DNA of 64,000 nucleotides, taken from positions 4,231,519-4,295,518 of the forward strand of contig NZ_CM000745.1 in the NCBI RefSeq assembly GCF_000161455.1, written 5' to 3'. Below, piece by piece: positions 42,379 to 51,116 of the stretch. Both the position numbers and the translations under genes were made by a program. Within the stretch, counting starts at the first letter, position 1; the number at the start of each line of letters is the position of its first letter. Origin of the DNA: Bacillus pseudomycoides DSM 12442. Its GTDB lineage: Bacteria; Bacillota; Bacilli; Bacillales; Bacillaceae_G. The notes beneath the pieces were generated by a model. The model saw only the letters and a list, made by a program, of their open reading frames with translations, searched no databases and was not told where the DNA came from.

Positions 42379-43815
42379 ATGAATATTTTAGAACAGTTCG
42401 TTTCATCAACGAATACGATTCTTTGGTCATATATTCTTATCGCAATGTTAATAGGCTTAGGGCTTTATTTTTCTATTAAATTGAAATTCGTACAAATTAC
42501 CCATCTAGGCGAAATGGTACGATTAATGAGTGATGGATTAACTGGAAAGACACGTAAAAAGGGCAGCGTATCTTCTTTCCAAGCTTTCTGTATGAGTTCA
42601 GCAGCCCGCATTGGGATCGGGAACTTGGCTGGTGTGGCACTAGCTATTTCTATGGGAGGACCCGGCGCAGTCTTTTGGATGTGGGTAATTGCAATTATCG
42701 GGGCATCTTCAAGCTTTGTAGAAAGTACACTTGCACAGATTTATAAAGTAAAAGATGGCAGCGGCTTCCGTGGTGGTCCTGCTTATTATATGGAAAAAGG
42801 TTTAAATAAACGTTGGATGGGAATTTGGTTTTCTATTCTGATTACAATTAGTTACGGTTTAATTTTCAACTCAGTACAGGCAAATACAGTTACGCTAGCA
42901 TTTAAAAATGCATTCGGTTTAGAGCGTTATGTTGTAGGAATCGCATTAGCTGCATTAGTCGCAGTTATTATTTTTGGCGGCGTTAAAAGTATTGCACGTA
43001 TGTCAGAAATGATTGTTCCACCAATGGCAATTATTTATATAGCAGTAGCTGTTTTCGTTGTTATTAAAAACTTCTATTTACTACCAGATGTTTTCACAGA
43101 AATCTTTAAAGGTGCATTCGGTTTAGATTCAGCTGTAGGTGGCGGTATCGGGGCTGCGATGAAGTATGGTATTCAGCGTGGATTATTTGCGAACGAAGCA
43201 GGTATGGGTAGTGCGCCGAATGCGGCTGCGACAGCAGATGTAACGCATCCAGCTAAACAAGGATTTATTCAAACAATTGGAGTTTTAGTAGATACATTTT
43301 TAGTATGTACATCAACAGCGTTTATCGTACTATGCTCTGGAGCATATAAGGCAACGAATTTAGAAGGAATTGAATTAACACAAAAGGCGCTAAGCTCACA
43401 AATTGGTCCATGGGCAAGTAGCTTCTTAGCGATTATTATTTTCCTATTTGCGTTCAGTTCACTTCTAGGAAACTATTATTATGGTGAAACAAATATCGAA
43501 TTCATTAAGAAAAGTAAAACATGGTTAATGATTTACCGTGCTGCAGTAGTTGGAATGGTGTTATTCGGTTCTGTTGCGACGCTTCAAGTCGTATGGAATA
43601 TGGCAGACTTATTTATGGGTCTAATGGTAATCACAAACTTAATTGCGATTACACTTCTTGGCCGATTTGCATATGCTGCGTTGACAGACTATGTAAAGCA
43701 AAAGAAACAAGGGAAAGATCCAGTCTTCCATGCAAGCTCTATTCCAGGTTTGGAAAACACAGAATGCTGGGAAGATTCTATGGTAACAAAAGAAAAAGAA
43801 GAAAAAGCTGTATAA
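42379..43815 (+). CDS. Alanine/glycine:cation symporter (AgcS family)
   Basis: 478 residues with about eleven helices. Family motifs: AFCMSSAARIGIGNLAGVAL, GGPGAVFWMWVIAIIGASSS, GFRGGPAYYMEKGL and GLFANEAGMGSAPNAAA. It takes up alanine or related amino acids with sodium or protons (AlsT/YrbD/GlnT group). AAAGGGAGGGACTAATCGT precedes ATG. Monocistronic with its own terminator. Confidence 0.93.
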   Translation: MNILEQFVSSTNTILWSYILIAMLIGLGLYFSIKLKFVQITHLGEMVRLMSDGLTGKTRKKGSVSSFQAFCMSSAARIGIGNLAGVALAISMGGPGAVFWMWVIAIIGASSSFVESTLAQIYKVKDGSGFRGGPAYYMEKGLNKRWMGIWFSILITISYGLIFNSVQANTVTLAFKNAFGLERYVVGIALAALVAVIIFGGVKSIARMSEMIVPPMAIIYIAVAVFVVIKNFYLLPDVFTEIFKGAFGLDSAVGGGIGAAMKYGIQRGLFANEAGMGSAPNAAATADVTHPAKQGFIQTIGVLVDTFLVCTSTAFIVLCSGAYKATNLEGIELTQKALSSQIGPWASSFLAIIIFLFAFSSLLGNYYYGETNIEFIKKSKTWLMIYRAAVVGMVLFGSVATLQVVWNMADLFMGLMVITNLIAITLLGRFAYAALTDYVKQKKQGKDPVFHASSIPGLENTECWEDSMVTKEKEEKAV

Positions 43816-43820
43816 TAAGG

Positions 43821-43854
43821 AAAGGGCATCAGAGAGAATCTGATGCCTTTTTTT
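43821..43854 (+). terminator. Terminator after the symporter gene
   Basis: GGCATCAGA/TCTGATGCC stem followed by TTTTTTT. Confidence 0.93.
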
Positions 43855-44115
43855 ATGGTTTGTAGGAAAAACCGAACATTAATAGAGTTTTTATGTTTAT
43901 TATATTTTTTTAGAAATATAAAGATGTGAGTTGAAATTTATGTTAGAATGTATAAGGTCTTTCCAGGTAAGAGGTAAGACGGGTTTTGAGGTATAGCATA
44001 TATATTTTTATATGTTAGGTGAAAGTTCGGATTATTTATTTTTTATATGGTCAGACGTTCAACGTTAAATAATTTTCTATAGCGTTGAATAAGGTTTAAA
44101 TGGAGGATTTTATCT
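43855..44115. promoter_or_regulatory. Leader region of nupC copy 1
   Basis: Contains TATGGTCAGACGT (44047-44059), shared with the second nupC leader, followed by TTCAACG ... CGTTGAA (an inverted repeat around 44057-44092). No ORF. The TGGTCAGAC block resembles half of a GntR/FadR-type operator (TGGTnnnACCA). This is a tentative reading. Confidence 0.4.
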
Positions 44116-45297
44116 ATGAAATTTGTTATGTTTCTTGTAGGATTACTCGTTGTATTTATACTCGGGTTTCTTATAAGTACGGATCGAAAGAAGATTAAGT
44201 ATAAACCAATTGTGGTTATGCTTGTTATTCAGTTAGCATTATCGTACTTCCTATTAAATACACAGATTGGTTATATTTTAGTAAAAGGAATTTCTGATGG
44301 ATTTGGAGCATTACTTACATATGCGGAATCTGGAATCGTTTTCGTATTTGGTGGTCTTGTTAATAAAGGGGAAATTTCCTTCTTCTTAACAGCATTATTA
44401 CCAATCGTGTTCTTTGCCGTATTAATTGGGATCCTGCAACACTTTAAAATTTTACCGATATTTATTCGTTCAATTGGTACCCTGTTAAGTAAAGTAAATG
44501 GTTTAGGAAAGTTAGAATCATATAATGCAGTAGCGGCAGCAATCGTCGGGCAGGCTGAAGTATTTATTACGGTAAAAGATCAATTAAGCAAAATACCGAG
44601 GCATCGTTTATATACACTTTGTGCTTCTTCTATGTCGACAGTATCTATGTCGATTGTTGGATCATATATGAAAATGATTGATCCGAAATATGTAGTAACA
44701 GCACTTGTATTAAATTTATTTAGTGGTTTTATTATCATTCATATTATTAACCCGTATGATATTACGGAAGAAGAGGACACACTTAAGTTAGAAAATAAAC
44801 AAAAGCAATCATTTTTCGAAATGCTTGGCGAATATATTATGCTTGGATTTACAATTGCGATTACAGTAGCAGCGATGTTACTTGGTTTCGTAGCGTTAAT
44901 TACAGCAATTAATAGCTTGTTCGATTCTATTTTCGGCATTACATTCCAAGCAATATTAGGATACATTTTCTCACCACTTGCATTTGTAATGGGTATCCCG
45001 CAATCAGAAATGGTAACAGCGGGACAAATTATGGCAACAAAATTAGTATCAAATGAATTTGTTGCGATGCTTGACCTTGGAAAAGTAGGAGGAGAATTAT
45101 CAGCTCGTACAGTTGGTATCCTTTCTGTATTCCTTGTATCATTTGCAAACTTCTCATCTATTGGAATTATTGCAGGGGCAACGAAAGGGATCGATGAAAA
45201 TCAATCAAATGTTGTTTCTTCATTCGGATTAAAGCTTGTATATGGTGCAACGTTAGTAAGTATTTTATCAGCGATTATCGTTGGTGTAATGTTATAG
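44116..45297 (+). CDS. nupC: NupC-type concentrative nucleoside transporter, copy 1
   Basis: 393 residues. CNT-family blocks: FVFGGLVNKG-like gate region, LGKLESYNAVAAAIVGQAEV, SSMSTVSMSIVGSYM and LSARTVGILSVFLVSFANFS with SSIGIIAGATKG. It imports nucleosides with protons or sodium. TGGAGGATTTTATCT precedes ATG. A near-identical copy follows 340 bp later, probably a tandem duplication; differences cluster in the N-terminal 110 residues and the loop near 225-240. Confidence 0.92.
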   Translation: MKFVMFLVGLLVVFILGFLISTDRKKIKYKPIVVMLVIQLALSYFLLNTQIGYILVKGISDGFGALLTYAESGIVFVFGGLVNKGEISFFLTALLPIVFFAVLIGILQHFKILPIFIRSIGTLLSKVNGLGKLESYNAVAAAIVGQAEVFITVKDQLSKIPRHRLYTLCASSMSTVSMSIVGSYMKMIDPKYVVTALVLNLFSGFIIIHIINPYDITEEEDTLKLENKQKQSFFEMLGEYIMLGFTIAITVAAMLLGFVALITAINSLFDSIFGITFQAILGYIFSPLAFVMGIPQSEMVTAGQIMATKLVSNEFVAMLDLGKVGGELSARTVGILSVFLVSFANFSSIGIIAGATKGIDENQSNVVSSFGLKLVYGATLVSILSAIIVGVML

Positions 45298-45301
45298 AAA
45301 T

Positions 45302-45334
45302 AAAAAGCAGTGAGCAGAAGCTCATTGCTTTTTT
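45302..45334 (+). terminator. Terminator after nupC copy 1
   Basis: AAAAAGCAGTGAGC/GCTCATTGCTTTTTT stem with a T-run. Confidence 0.9.
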
Positions 45335-45418
45335 ATTTCATAGACATAAATTCTAGCGAGATTTGTAAGGGAGAAATTAACATATCATTTATTGAAAAAA
45401 TTATGTTGCATTTCATCT

Positions 45419-45432
45419 GGATAACGCTTACA
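45419..45432 (+). promoter_or_regulatory. Possible weak cre site
   Basis: GGATAACGCTTACA departs from the CcpA consensus TGWAANCGNTNWCA at two places in the left half. It lies 90 bp before the better site. Confidence 0.3.
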
Positions 45433-45509
45433 ATTTGTTTGTGGGTGGTATCAGTTTCATACTTTAAATCAAGTAGGTAAGAAGACCACTAATTGTAAAT
45501 TATAATTTA

Positions 45510-45523
45510 TGTAAACGCTTACT
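45510..45523 (+). promoter_or_regulatory. cre site (CcpA) upstream of nupC copy 2
   Basis: TGTAAACGCTTACT matches the cre consensus except for the last base. Catabolite control of copy 2 only is suggested, since copy 1 has no such site. Confidence 0.6.
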
Positions 45524-45534
45524 GGTTTTAGGAT

Positions 45535-45639
45535 ACATTGTAAAGTAAATAGTATTTAGGGGTTCTATTTTTTTAACATCGATGGTCAGACGTCATTCGT
45601 TGGACGACCAATAACTCATGGAAAGTGGAGGATTCACAT
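45535..45639. promoter_or_regulatory. Leader of nupC copy 2 with the shared TGGTCAGACGT motif
   Basis: ATGGTCAGACGT recurs about 55 bp ahead of the start, as in copy 1, here followed by a partner GACGACCA that makes a TGGTC/GACCA dyad. No ORF. Confidence 0.45.
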
Positions 45640-46821
45640 ATGAAACTAGTGATGTTTCTAGTCGGTTTACTTGTTGTATTTGTACTAGGTTTCCTTGTAA
45701 GTTCAGATCGTAAGAAAATTAAGTATAAACCAATTGCAATTATGCTTGTTATTCAATTAGCATTGGCTTACTTCTTATTAAATACAAAGATTGGATTTGT
45801 ATTAGTAAAAGGAATTTCAGATGGCTTTGGCGCCATTTTAAAATACGCAGAAGCTGGGGTTAACTTCGTATTTGGTGGTTTAGCGAATGATGGACAAGCA
45901 CCGTTCTTCTTAACAGTATTACTACCAATTATTTTCTTAGCGGTATTGATTGGTATTCTGCAACATCTTAAAATTTTACCGATTATTATTCGTGCAGTCG
46001 GTTTCGTATTAAGTAAAATAAATGGTCTAGGAAAATTAGAATCCTATAATGCAGTAGCAGCGGCAATCGTTGGTCAAGGTGAAGTATTTATCACAGTAAA
46101 AGATCAATTAAGTAAATTACCAAAAAATCGTTTATATACACTTTGTGCATCTTCTATGTCAACGGTATCGATGTCAATTGTCGGTTCTTATATGAAAATG
46201 ATTGATCCAAAATATGTAGTAACAGCACTTGTATTAAACTTATTCAGTGGATTCATTATCGTTCATATCATTAATCCGTATGACATTAGTGAAGAAGAAG
46301 ATATTTTAGAATTACAAGAAGATAAGAAGCAAACGTTCTTCGAAATGTTAGGCGAATACATTATGCTTGGATTCTCTATTGCAGTAACAGTAGCAGCAAT
46401 GTTAATTGGATTCGTAGCATTAATTACAGCAATTAATGGTGTATTTGATTCTATTTTCGGCATTACGTTCCAAAGCATTTTAGGATATGTGTTCTCACCA
46501 TTAGCATTTGTTATGGGTATCCCAACATCAGAGATGCTACAAGCAGGACAAATTATGGCAACCAAATTAGTAACAAACGAATTTGTTGCGATGCTTGATT
46601 TAGGAAAAGTAGCTGGCGATTTATCAGCTCGTACAGTAGGTATTTTATCAATCTTCCTTGTATCATTTGCAAACTTCTCATCTATTGGGATTATCGCAGG
46701 TGCAACAAAGAGTATCGATGGAAAACAAGCGAACGTTGTATCTTCTTTCGGATTAAAGCTTGTGTATGGTGCAACGTTAGTAAGTATATTATCAGCGGTT
46801 ATCGTTGGGGTTATGCTTTAA
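45640..46821 (+). CDS. nupC: NupC-type concentrative nucleoside transporter, copy 2
   Basis: 393 residues from ATG 45640 (GTGGAGGAT upstream), the same length as copy 1 and highly similar along its whole length, including LESYNAVAAAIVGQGEVFIT and SSMSTVSMSIVGSYMKM. Same predicted function. Its promoter region differs by carrying a cre site, so the two copies probably answer different conditions. Own terminator. Confidence 0.92.
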   Translation: MKLVMFLVGLLVVFVLGFLVSSDRKKIKYKPIAIMLVIQLALAYFLLNTKIGFVLVKGISDGFGAILKYAEAGVNFVFGGLANDGQAPFFLTVLLPIIFLAVLIGILQHLKILPIIIRAVGFVLSKINGLGKLESYNAVAAAIVGQGEVFITVKDQLSKLPKNRLYTLCASSMSTVSMSIVGSYMKMIDPKYVVTALVLNLFSGFIIVHIINPYDISEEEDILELQEDKKQTFFEMLGEYIMLGFSIAVTVAAMLIGFVALITAINGVFDSIFGITFQSILGYVFSPLAFVMGIPTSEMLQAGQIMATKLVTNEFVAMLDLGKVAGDLSARTVGILSIFLVSFANFSSIGIIAGATKSIDGKQANVVSSFGLKLVYGATLVSILSAVIVGVML

Positions 46822-46828
46822 AAATAAG

Positions 46829-46863
46829 GAAAGCAATGGGCGCGTGAGCTCATTGCTTTTTTT
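46829..46863 (+). terminator. Terminator after nupC copy 2
   Basis: AAAGCAATG and CATTGCTTTTTTT with inner GC pairs. Confidence 0.88.
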
Positions 46864-46865
46864 GT

Positions 46866-48037
46866 TTAACTTACTTTGTTTAACTTACGTTTAAAAGCAG
46901 GCCTTTTTAAATATGTGCCAAGACGCCATACGTATTCAACTGGCCCTATGCGATACCTTTTTAACCAACAGGTGCTAGCATATAATTGGATGACGTAAAT
47001 TACAATTGTTAAGACAATGCCAAAGAAGTAGCCGATTTTCCCATATAAACCAAGTCCATACGCATAAAAAATGGTGGTAGCAATGATGGATTGCGCTAAA
47101 TAGTTACTAACTGACATTTTTCCCATGTTAGCCATATATTCTAATAAACGTGATGCTTTTTTGTAACGAAATAATAAAATGATAGAGCTTCCGTAAAAAA
47201 TGGCCATGCTAAGCGGTGTAACACTGTCTTTTAACATAATGAGAAGAGGTTGTTTTGTTAATAGTTCTAAGATTTTTACTGTGAAAGAAAAAATACCGCT
47301 GATGAACCAGATTTTTTTGAGGGAAGGTAAATGTTTATCTATTTCAAACAGCCAGCCTTTTTTTCCAACATACATTCCTAGTAGGAATAGTGGAGTCATG
47401 AAAATCAGTGCGAAAAGTGTTATGAAAAATGTTCCGAAAAAGCCAGTGATCCCAATATACTTAAAAGGATCTTCATTAAGGCGGAAGCTTACATGTTCTA
47501 TATAGCTACCAGTTTCATGAACCTGTTGTTCTTTTGCGATATAAGGTGCAAAGTCATCGGACATATTGGTACTTGGTTCAAAGGGATAAGACATCAGCAT
47601 AGTTAGTACTAGTATGATGGATGCCCAAATGATCAATGTTTTGGGCTTTCGATTTATAAACATCATTAATAAGATTCCTATAATTCCATAACCGAATAAA
47701 ATATCCCCATCCCAAATAAAAGTACCATGGAGATATCCGAGGATGAGTAAAATACTAAGGCGGCGGATATAAACCGGAAAGAAACGTTTTTCTTTTTTAT
47801 GATACTGTTTTGCAGCAAAGTAATACTAATCCCAAATAGAAAAGAAAATAGGGAAATGAAATTGTGGGTGCCAAAAAATTGAATAAACCAATTGGCACCT
47901 TCATCAACTTTTCCGAATACATAAGTAGGCTGTTCACCGCTAAACATTCCAAATTGAATTAATGTCATGTTAACAAGTAAAATACCGAATAAAGCAAAAC
48001 CACGAACGGCATCGATTGCTTCTACACGTTGTTTCAT
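46866..48037 (-). pseudogene. DUF418-family membrane protein with a frameshift
   Basis: Read on the minus strand from 48037 (RIVEAIDAVRGFALFG-like opening; actual start MKQRVEAIDAVRGFALFGIL), the frame is normal through FLFGISITLLQ. It then leaves the family pattern and stops at 47678. The correct continuation (FFPVYIRRLSILLILGYLHG, then WDGDILFGYGIIGIL) is in another frame and runs to 46866. The switch falls in or near two A-runs (minus strand; plus T-runs at 47787-47791 and 47793-47798), a typical slippage point. Total length about 390 codons equals an intact DUF418 protein (multi-helix, function unknown). Either a recent mutation or a sequencing error. Confidence 0.85.
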
Positions 48038-48168
48038 AGAGATGTTCTCCTTCCCGTTTGTACTCTATATTGAAAATAATACCATTTATAATAGTAGTCC
48101 TATGTAGAATGAGCGAAGATTTAAGCTGATTTTAATCCGATGTTAAGGTGAAAAGTGATTTAAAGGAG

Positions 48169-48203
48169 AAAAAAATCACCTTAACGAATTCATTAAGGTG
48201 ATA
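48169..48203 (-). terminator. Terminator of the ferritin gene
   Basis: ATCACCTTAA/TTAAGGTGAT stem followed on the minus strand by TTTTTTT. A third TTAAGGTG copy sits at 48142. Confidence 0.9.
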
Positions 48204-48209
48204 AGGATA

Positions 48210-48716
48210 TTACTCAGCAGGAGGAGTAAACGTACGTTTTTCCAATTCCGCATCTAACATAAATAGAGCGTTAGAGTCGCTTGTAATACGTTTTAGTTTT
48301 TGGATGATGCTGTCGAAAGAAGCTTCTTCTTCAACCTGTTCGTCAACGAACCATTTTAAGAATGTAATTGTCGCGTGCTCACGCTCATCCCAAGCGATAT
48401 CGGATAAGTTGTAAATACGCTTTGTTACTTCACGCTCATGCTCAAGTGCGATCTCAAATGAGCTTAAAACCGATTCATATTCATTGTTAGGGTTTTCGAA
48501 TCCAGTAATAATGGCGCGCTCTCCGCGGTCATTAATGTAATTGTAAAGTTTCATTGCGTGGAAACGCTCTTCTTCTGCTTGTACAAGGAAAAAGTTTGCA
48601 AATCCATCATAGCTTTCTGCTGTGCAGTAAGCAGCCATTGCCATGTAAACATGGGCAGAGTAAAATTCAAAATTCATTTGGTCGTTAAGCGCATCGTGTA
48701 ATTTAGTAGATAACAT
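48210..48716 (-). CDS. ftnA: Ferritin (FtnA type)
   Basis: 168 residues, four-helix ferritin. Ferroxidase ligands are visible: Glu in NFEFYSAHVYMAM, ExxH in EEERFHAMKLYNYI, and HATITFLKWFVDEQVEEEAS. It oxidises Fe(II) and stores Fe(III) in a 24-mer shell. AAAGGAGAGAATTT precedes the ATG. A Fur-like box lies near the promoter, and a terminator follows. Confidence 0.95.
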   Translation of the reverse strand: MLSTKLHDALNDQMNFEFYSAHVYMAMAAYCTAESYDGFANFFLVQAEEERFHAMKLYNYINDRGERAIITGFENPNNEYESVLSSFEIALEHEREVTKRIYNLSDIAWDEREHATITFLKWFVDEQVEEEASFDSIIQKLKRITSDSNALFMLDAELEKRTFTPPAE

Positions 48717-48759
48717 AAATTCTCTCCTTTGTATGTTGTCGGAACCATTATATCATAAT

Positions 48760-48774
48760 TGATAAATATTCTCA
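48760..48774 (-). promoter_or_regulatory. Fur-like box upstream of ferritin
   Basis: TGAGAATATTTATCA (minus) matches 12 of 14 defined positions of the 7-1-7 Fur box. It lies upstream of TATAAT (minus, 48747-48752) and overlaps the 3' end of the mazG-like gene. Confidence 0.4.
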
Positions 48775-49092
48775 TTTGTTTTCGAAACGATTAGAAAGCT
48801 TCTCGACATGTGCCTCCATAATATCTTGTAAGTCTAAATCATATTTTTGAGAAAGGATAATGAGGTTTGCAAGTACATCTCCAAGTTCTTCTTTTAATTC
48901 AATTTTCAATTCTTCCACTTGTTTTACTTGTTCATCTGGGCGATCGCGTCCAATTTCAATGGCGCGTACAACTCGTGAAACTTCTCCTACTTCTTCTGTT
49001 AAGAAATTCAAGCGAATAAAAGAGTTATATTGTGACCAGCTTCGTTTTTCGTAAAATTCCTCAACCCATCTCTGAAATTCGGCAATATTCAA
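48772..49092 (-). CDS. MazG-like nucleotide pyrophosphohydrolase
   Basis: 106 residues. One MazG domain with the metal motif EExxE (FLTEEVGEVSRVVRAIE) and the second ExxD (LKEELGDVLANLIIL). The family hydrolyses nucleoside triphosphates, often damaged ones, to monophosphate and PPi. GGGGATGGGAAAG precedes the ATG. Divergent from the LOG gene, with 73 bp between. Confidence 0.9.
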   Translation of the reverse strand: MNIAEFQRWVEEFYEKRSWSQYNSFIRLNFLTEEVGEVSRVVRAIEIGRDRPDEQVKQVEELKIELKEELGDVLANLIILSQKYDLDLQDIMEAHVEKLSNRFENK

Positions 49093-49165
49093 TTCTTTCC
49101 CATCCCCTCAATATGTTGTACAATATTCATTGTATCATAACAATATATAGTTTCGGGGTGTAGGT

Positions 49166-49744
49166 ATGAGAAAGATTTGTGTGTTTGCAGGTTCTAATTT
49201 AGGAGAAAGACCTGAATTTAAAGAGCAAGCAATTAAGCTTGGAGAAGTGCTTGTCCAAAATAATTGTGAACTAGTATACGGCGGTTCATGTGTTGGTTTA
49301 ATGGGGGAAGTAGCCAATGAAGTGTTGCGCTTAGGCGGACGTGTCACTGGTGTTATGCCTCGTGGTTTATTTCGCGGAGAGATTGTTCATAAAGGATTAA
49401 CAGAACTAATTGAAGTAGAAACAATGCATGAGCGCAAAGCAAAAATGGGAGAGCTTGCGGATGCATTTATTGCGTTACCAGGTGGCTACGGAACATTTGA
49501 AGAGTTATTTGAGGTTGTATGTTGGTCACAAATTGGAATTCATGACAAGCCAGTTGGATTATTAAATATTAAAGATTTTTATAGTCCAATTTTGCAAATG
49601 ATCGATCGCACGGCAGAAGAAGGGTTTATGAATCCATCGAATAAAGAGTTAATTGTTTCGGCGGATAATGCAGAAGAATTATTGCTCCACATGAAAAACT
49701 ATAAGAGACCTGTTATGGGGAATAAGTGGAAGCAGTTATCATAA
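49166..49744 (+). CDS. LOG-family cytokinin-type nucleoside monophosphate phosphoribohydrolase (YvdD-like)
   Basis: 192 residues. The family signature PGGYGTFEELFEVVCWSQ and the upstream GGSCVGLMGEVANE are present. LOG proteins split N6-modified AMP, or AMP itself, into base and ribose 5-phosphate. It faces away from the MazG-like gene; both act on nucleotides. GTATGAGAAAG start follows TTTCGGGGTGTAGGT. Confidence 0.93.
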   Translation: MRKICVFAGSNLGERPEFKEQAIKLGEVLVQNNCELVYGGSCVGLMGEVANEVLRLGGRVTGVMPRGLFRGEIVHKGLTELIEVETMHERKAKMGELADAFIALPGGYGTFEELFEVVCWSQIGIHDKPVGLLNIKDFYSPILQMIDRTAEEGFMNPSNKELIVSADNAEELLLHMKNYKRPVMGNKWKQLS

Positions 49745-49755
49745 TAAGGTGAATA

Positions 49756-49790
49756 AAAAGAGGCATTCCGTTCATTTCGGAATGCCTTTA
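49756..49790. terminator. Bidirectional terminator overlapping a coding end
   Basis: AGGCATTCCG/CGGAATGCCT stem. Its right arm lies inside the last codons of the small minus-strand gene (stop at 49772). Confidence 0.8.
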
Positions 49791-49969
49791 GATTTGCCTT
49801 TCATAGATTTCTTATATAAATGCCAGCCACCCCAACCACCAAGTATCGCGATACAGATAAGGAAAGGGTAGCTTCCTACATCTACGTTTATGCTTAAAAT
49901 ATTGGCTATCATGAAAGTAATTCCAACAGCTAATGAAGCGAAAAATACTCGAATCAAATAGTCTTTCAA
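49772..49969 (-). CDS. Small two-helix membrane protein, unrecognised
   Basis: 65 residues from TTG 49969, behind GGGAGTGGTTCAG; ATG 49987 would add six residues and contain that site. Two membrane helices (FFASLAVGITFMIANIL and YPFLICIAILGGWGGW) and a basic tail with KKSMKGKSKG. Conserved-looking but without a family name I can give. Convergent with the LOG gene. Confidence 0.65.
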   Translation of the reverse strand: MKDYLIRVFFASLAVGITFMIANILSINVDVGSYPFLICIAILGGWGGWHLYKKSMKGKSKGIPK

Positions 49970-50101
49970 CTGAACCACTCCCGTCATTTGATAGTGATAG
50001 TACCTAAATGATGAATTTGGAAAAGTATTGTCTAGACGTAACTATTAGATGGCTATTTTCTATATTTTAACATAAAAACGGTTGAGATATATCGATATAA
50101 T

Positions 50102-50136
50102 AATAAATCCCCTCAAGTGAATTGAGGGGATTTATT
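50102..50136. terminator. Perfect 15-bp hairpin
   Basis: AATAAATCCCCTCAA and its exact complement around GTGAA. A short T-rich flank on each side; may end the dps transcript or be part of the neighbouring repeat. Confidence 0.65.
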
Positions 50137-50139
50137 GAC

Positions 50140-50283
50140 CGAGCCGCTTGCGCTTTTAATAGTATCCAGCTCCAGCGGCTAGAACAGTCGGTCGTTTCAC
50201 TCCTTTATCTGAGGCAAAAAGCGCCTCTGAATCAGGAGTTCCAACGCCCTCCTGTTCTAAGCGAGCCGCTTGCGCTTTTAATA
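50140..50283. repeat. Composite repeat with 22-bp direct ends
   Basis: A 22-bp block beginning CGAGCCGCTTGCGC occurs at 50140-50161 and again at 50262-50283. Between them, AGCGGCT and CAG blocks are mirrored by CTGTTCTAAGCGAGCCGCT-type complements, and GAGGC/GCCTC form a small stem. GC content is well above the surroundings. It resembles dispersed intergenic repeats of Bacillus, but I cannot name the family. It ends three bases before the dps stop codon. Confidence 0.7.
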
Positions 50284-50286
50284 TGA

Positions 50287-50727
50287 TTATTGATTCAAGA
50301 ACGCACGTAGCATCCAAGCGTGTTTTTCTAGTTCTGTGTAGATGCCAAGTAGTAAGTCAGATGTCGTTTCGTCGTCAGCATCCTGCGCGATTTCCATACC
50401 TTTTTTCAGTTCGCCTAGCATCATTTGGTAGTCTTTCATAATTGCTTCGACCATCCCTTCTGCAGTCTCTCCGTAAGCCGCTTCTTGAACAGAAGATCGT
50501 TCTAAGTATTCTTTCATTGTCGCTACTGGTTTGCCACCAATTGCTAAAATGCGTTCTGCAATTTCATCGATGTGTCCAGCTGCTTCTGTGTAAAATTGTT
50601 CGAATTTCTCATGTAATGTAAAGAATTGAGGTCCTTTTACATACCAATGGAAATTGTGTAATTTTGTAAATAATACGTTCCAGTCTGCTACCTGTTTGTT
50701 TAATACTTCGATTACTTGTGTGTTCAT
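50287..50727 (-). CDS. dps: Dps-family ferritin-like DNA protection protein
   Basis: 146 residues from ATG 50727 (AAAAGGAGATTGATC upstream); a longer frame begins at 50808 but would run through the promoter. Dps ferroxidase residues are present: His in LHNFHWYVKGPQFFTLHEKF and the Asp/Glu of HIDEIAERILAIGG. It mineralises iron with peroxide in a 12-mer and protects DNA. A perfect PerR box 40 bp upstream indicates induction by peroxide, as for mrgA. Confidence 0.94.
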   Translation of the reverse strand: MNTQVIEVLNKQVADWNVLFTKLHNFHWYVKGPQFFTLHEKFEQFYTEAAGHIDEIAERILAIGGKPVATMKEYLERSSVQEAAYGETAEGMVEAIMKDYQMMLGELKKGMEIAQDADDETTSDLLLGIYTELEKHAWMLRAFLNQ

Positions 50728-50767
50728 ATGATCAATCTCCTTTTGAGTTATTATATCTTTTATTAAT

Positions 50768-50782
50768 TTATAATTATTATAA
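50768..50782 (-). promoter_or_regulatory. Perfect PerR box of dps
   Basis: TTATAATTATTATAA matches the PerR consensus TTATAATnATTATAA at every defined position, 41 bp ahead of the dps start. Confidence 0.9.
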
Positions 50783-51116
50783 TCTAGTAATTGGTATAAA
50801 TCAACCATTTACAAACATTATTTTTGAACTATATAAATACAAATTGAAAAACGAGATAAAACCGTTCTTTTTAGGTGGGAGAGAGCATCTAGCCATGCAT
50901 AGAAGCGGTCAGATCCTTTTCCTGCCCCATGCCAAGTAAAAACAAAGAGAGAAAACAAGTAGGGGTCACCTTTTGTTCTTCAAAGCAGCGACTTATATGT
51001 TGAAAAATCAAAATGGATTTATATAGATGTAATGTTGTATTGCAATATGTGTTTATTTTTCCTATATGGTGGCATACATATAGAAAAAGGGAATATAGAA
51101 AGGAGAATGGAGGGCA
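50783..51116. other. Intergenic between dps and the HExxH gene
   Basis: Contains a GC-richer stretch (about 50870-50990, with GGTCAGATCCTTTTCCTGCC and AGTAGGGGTCACC) that could be a decayed repeat or RNA. No ORF with a ribosome site. AAAGGAGAATGGAGGGCA at the right end serves the next gene. Confidence 0.4.
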
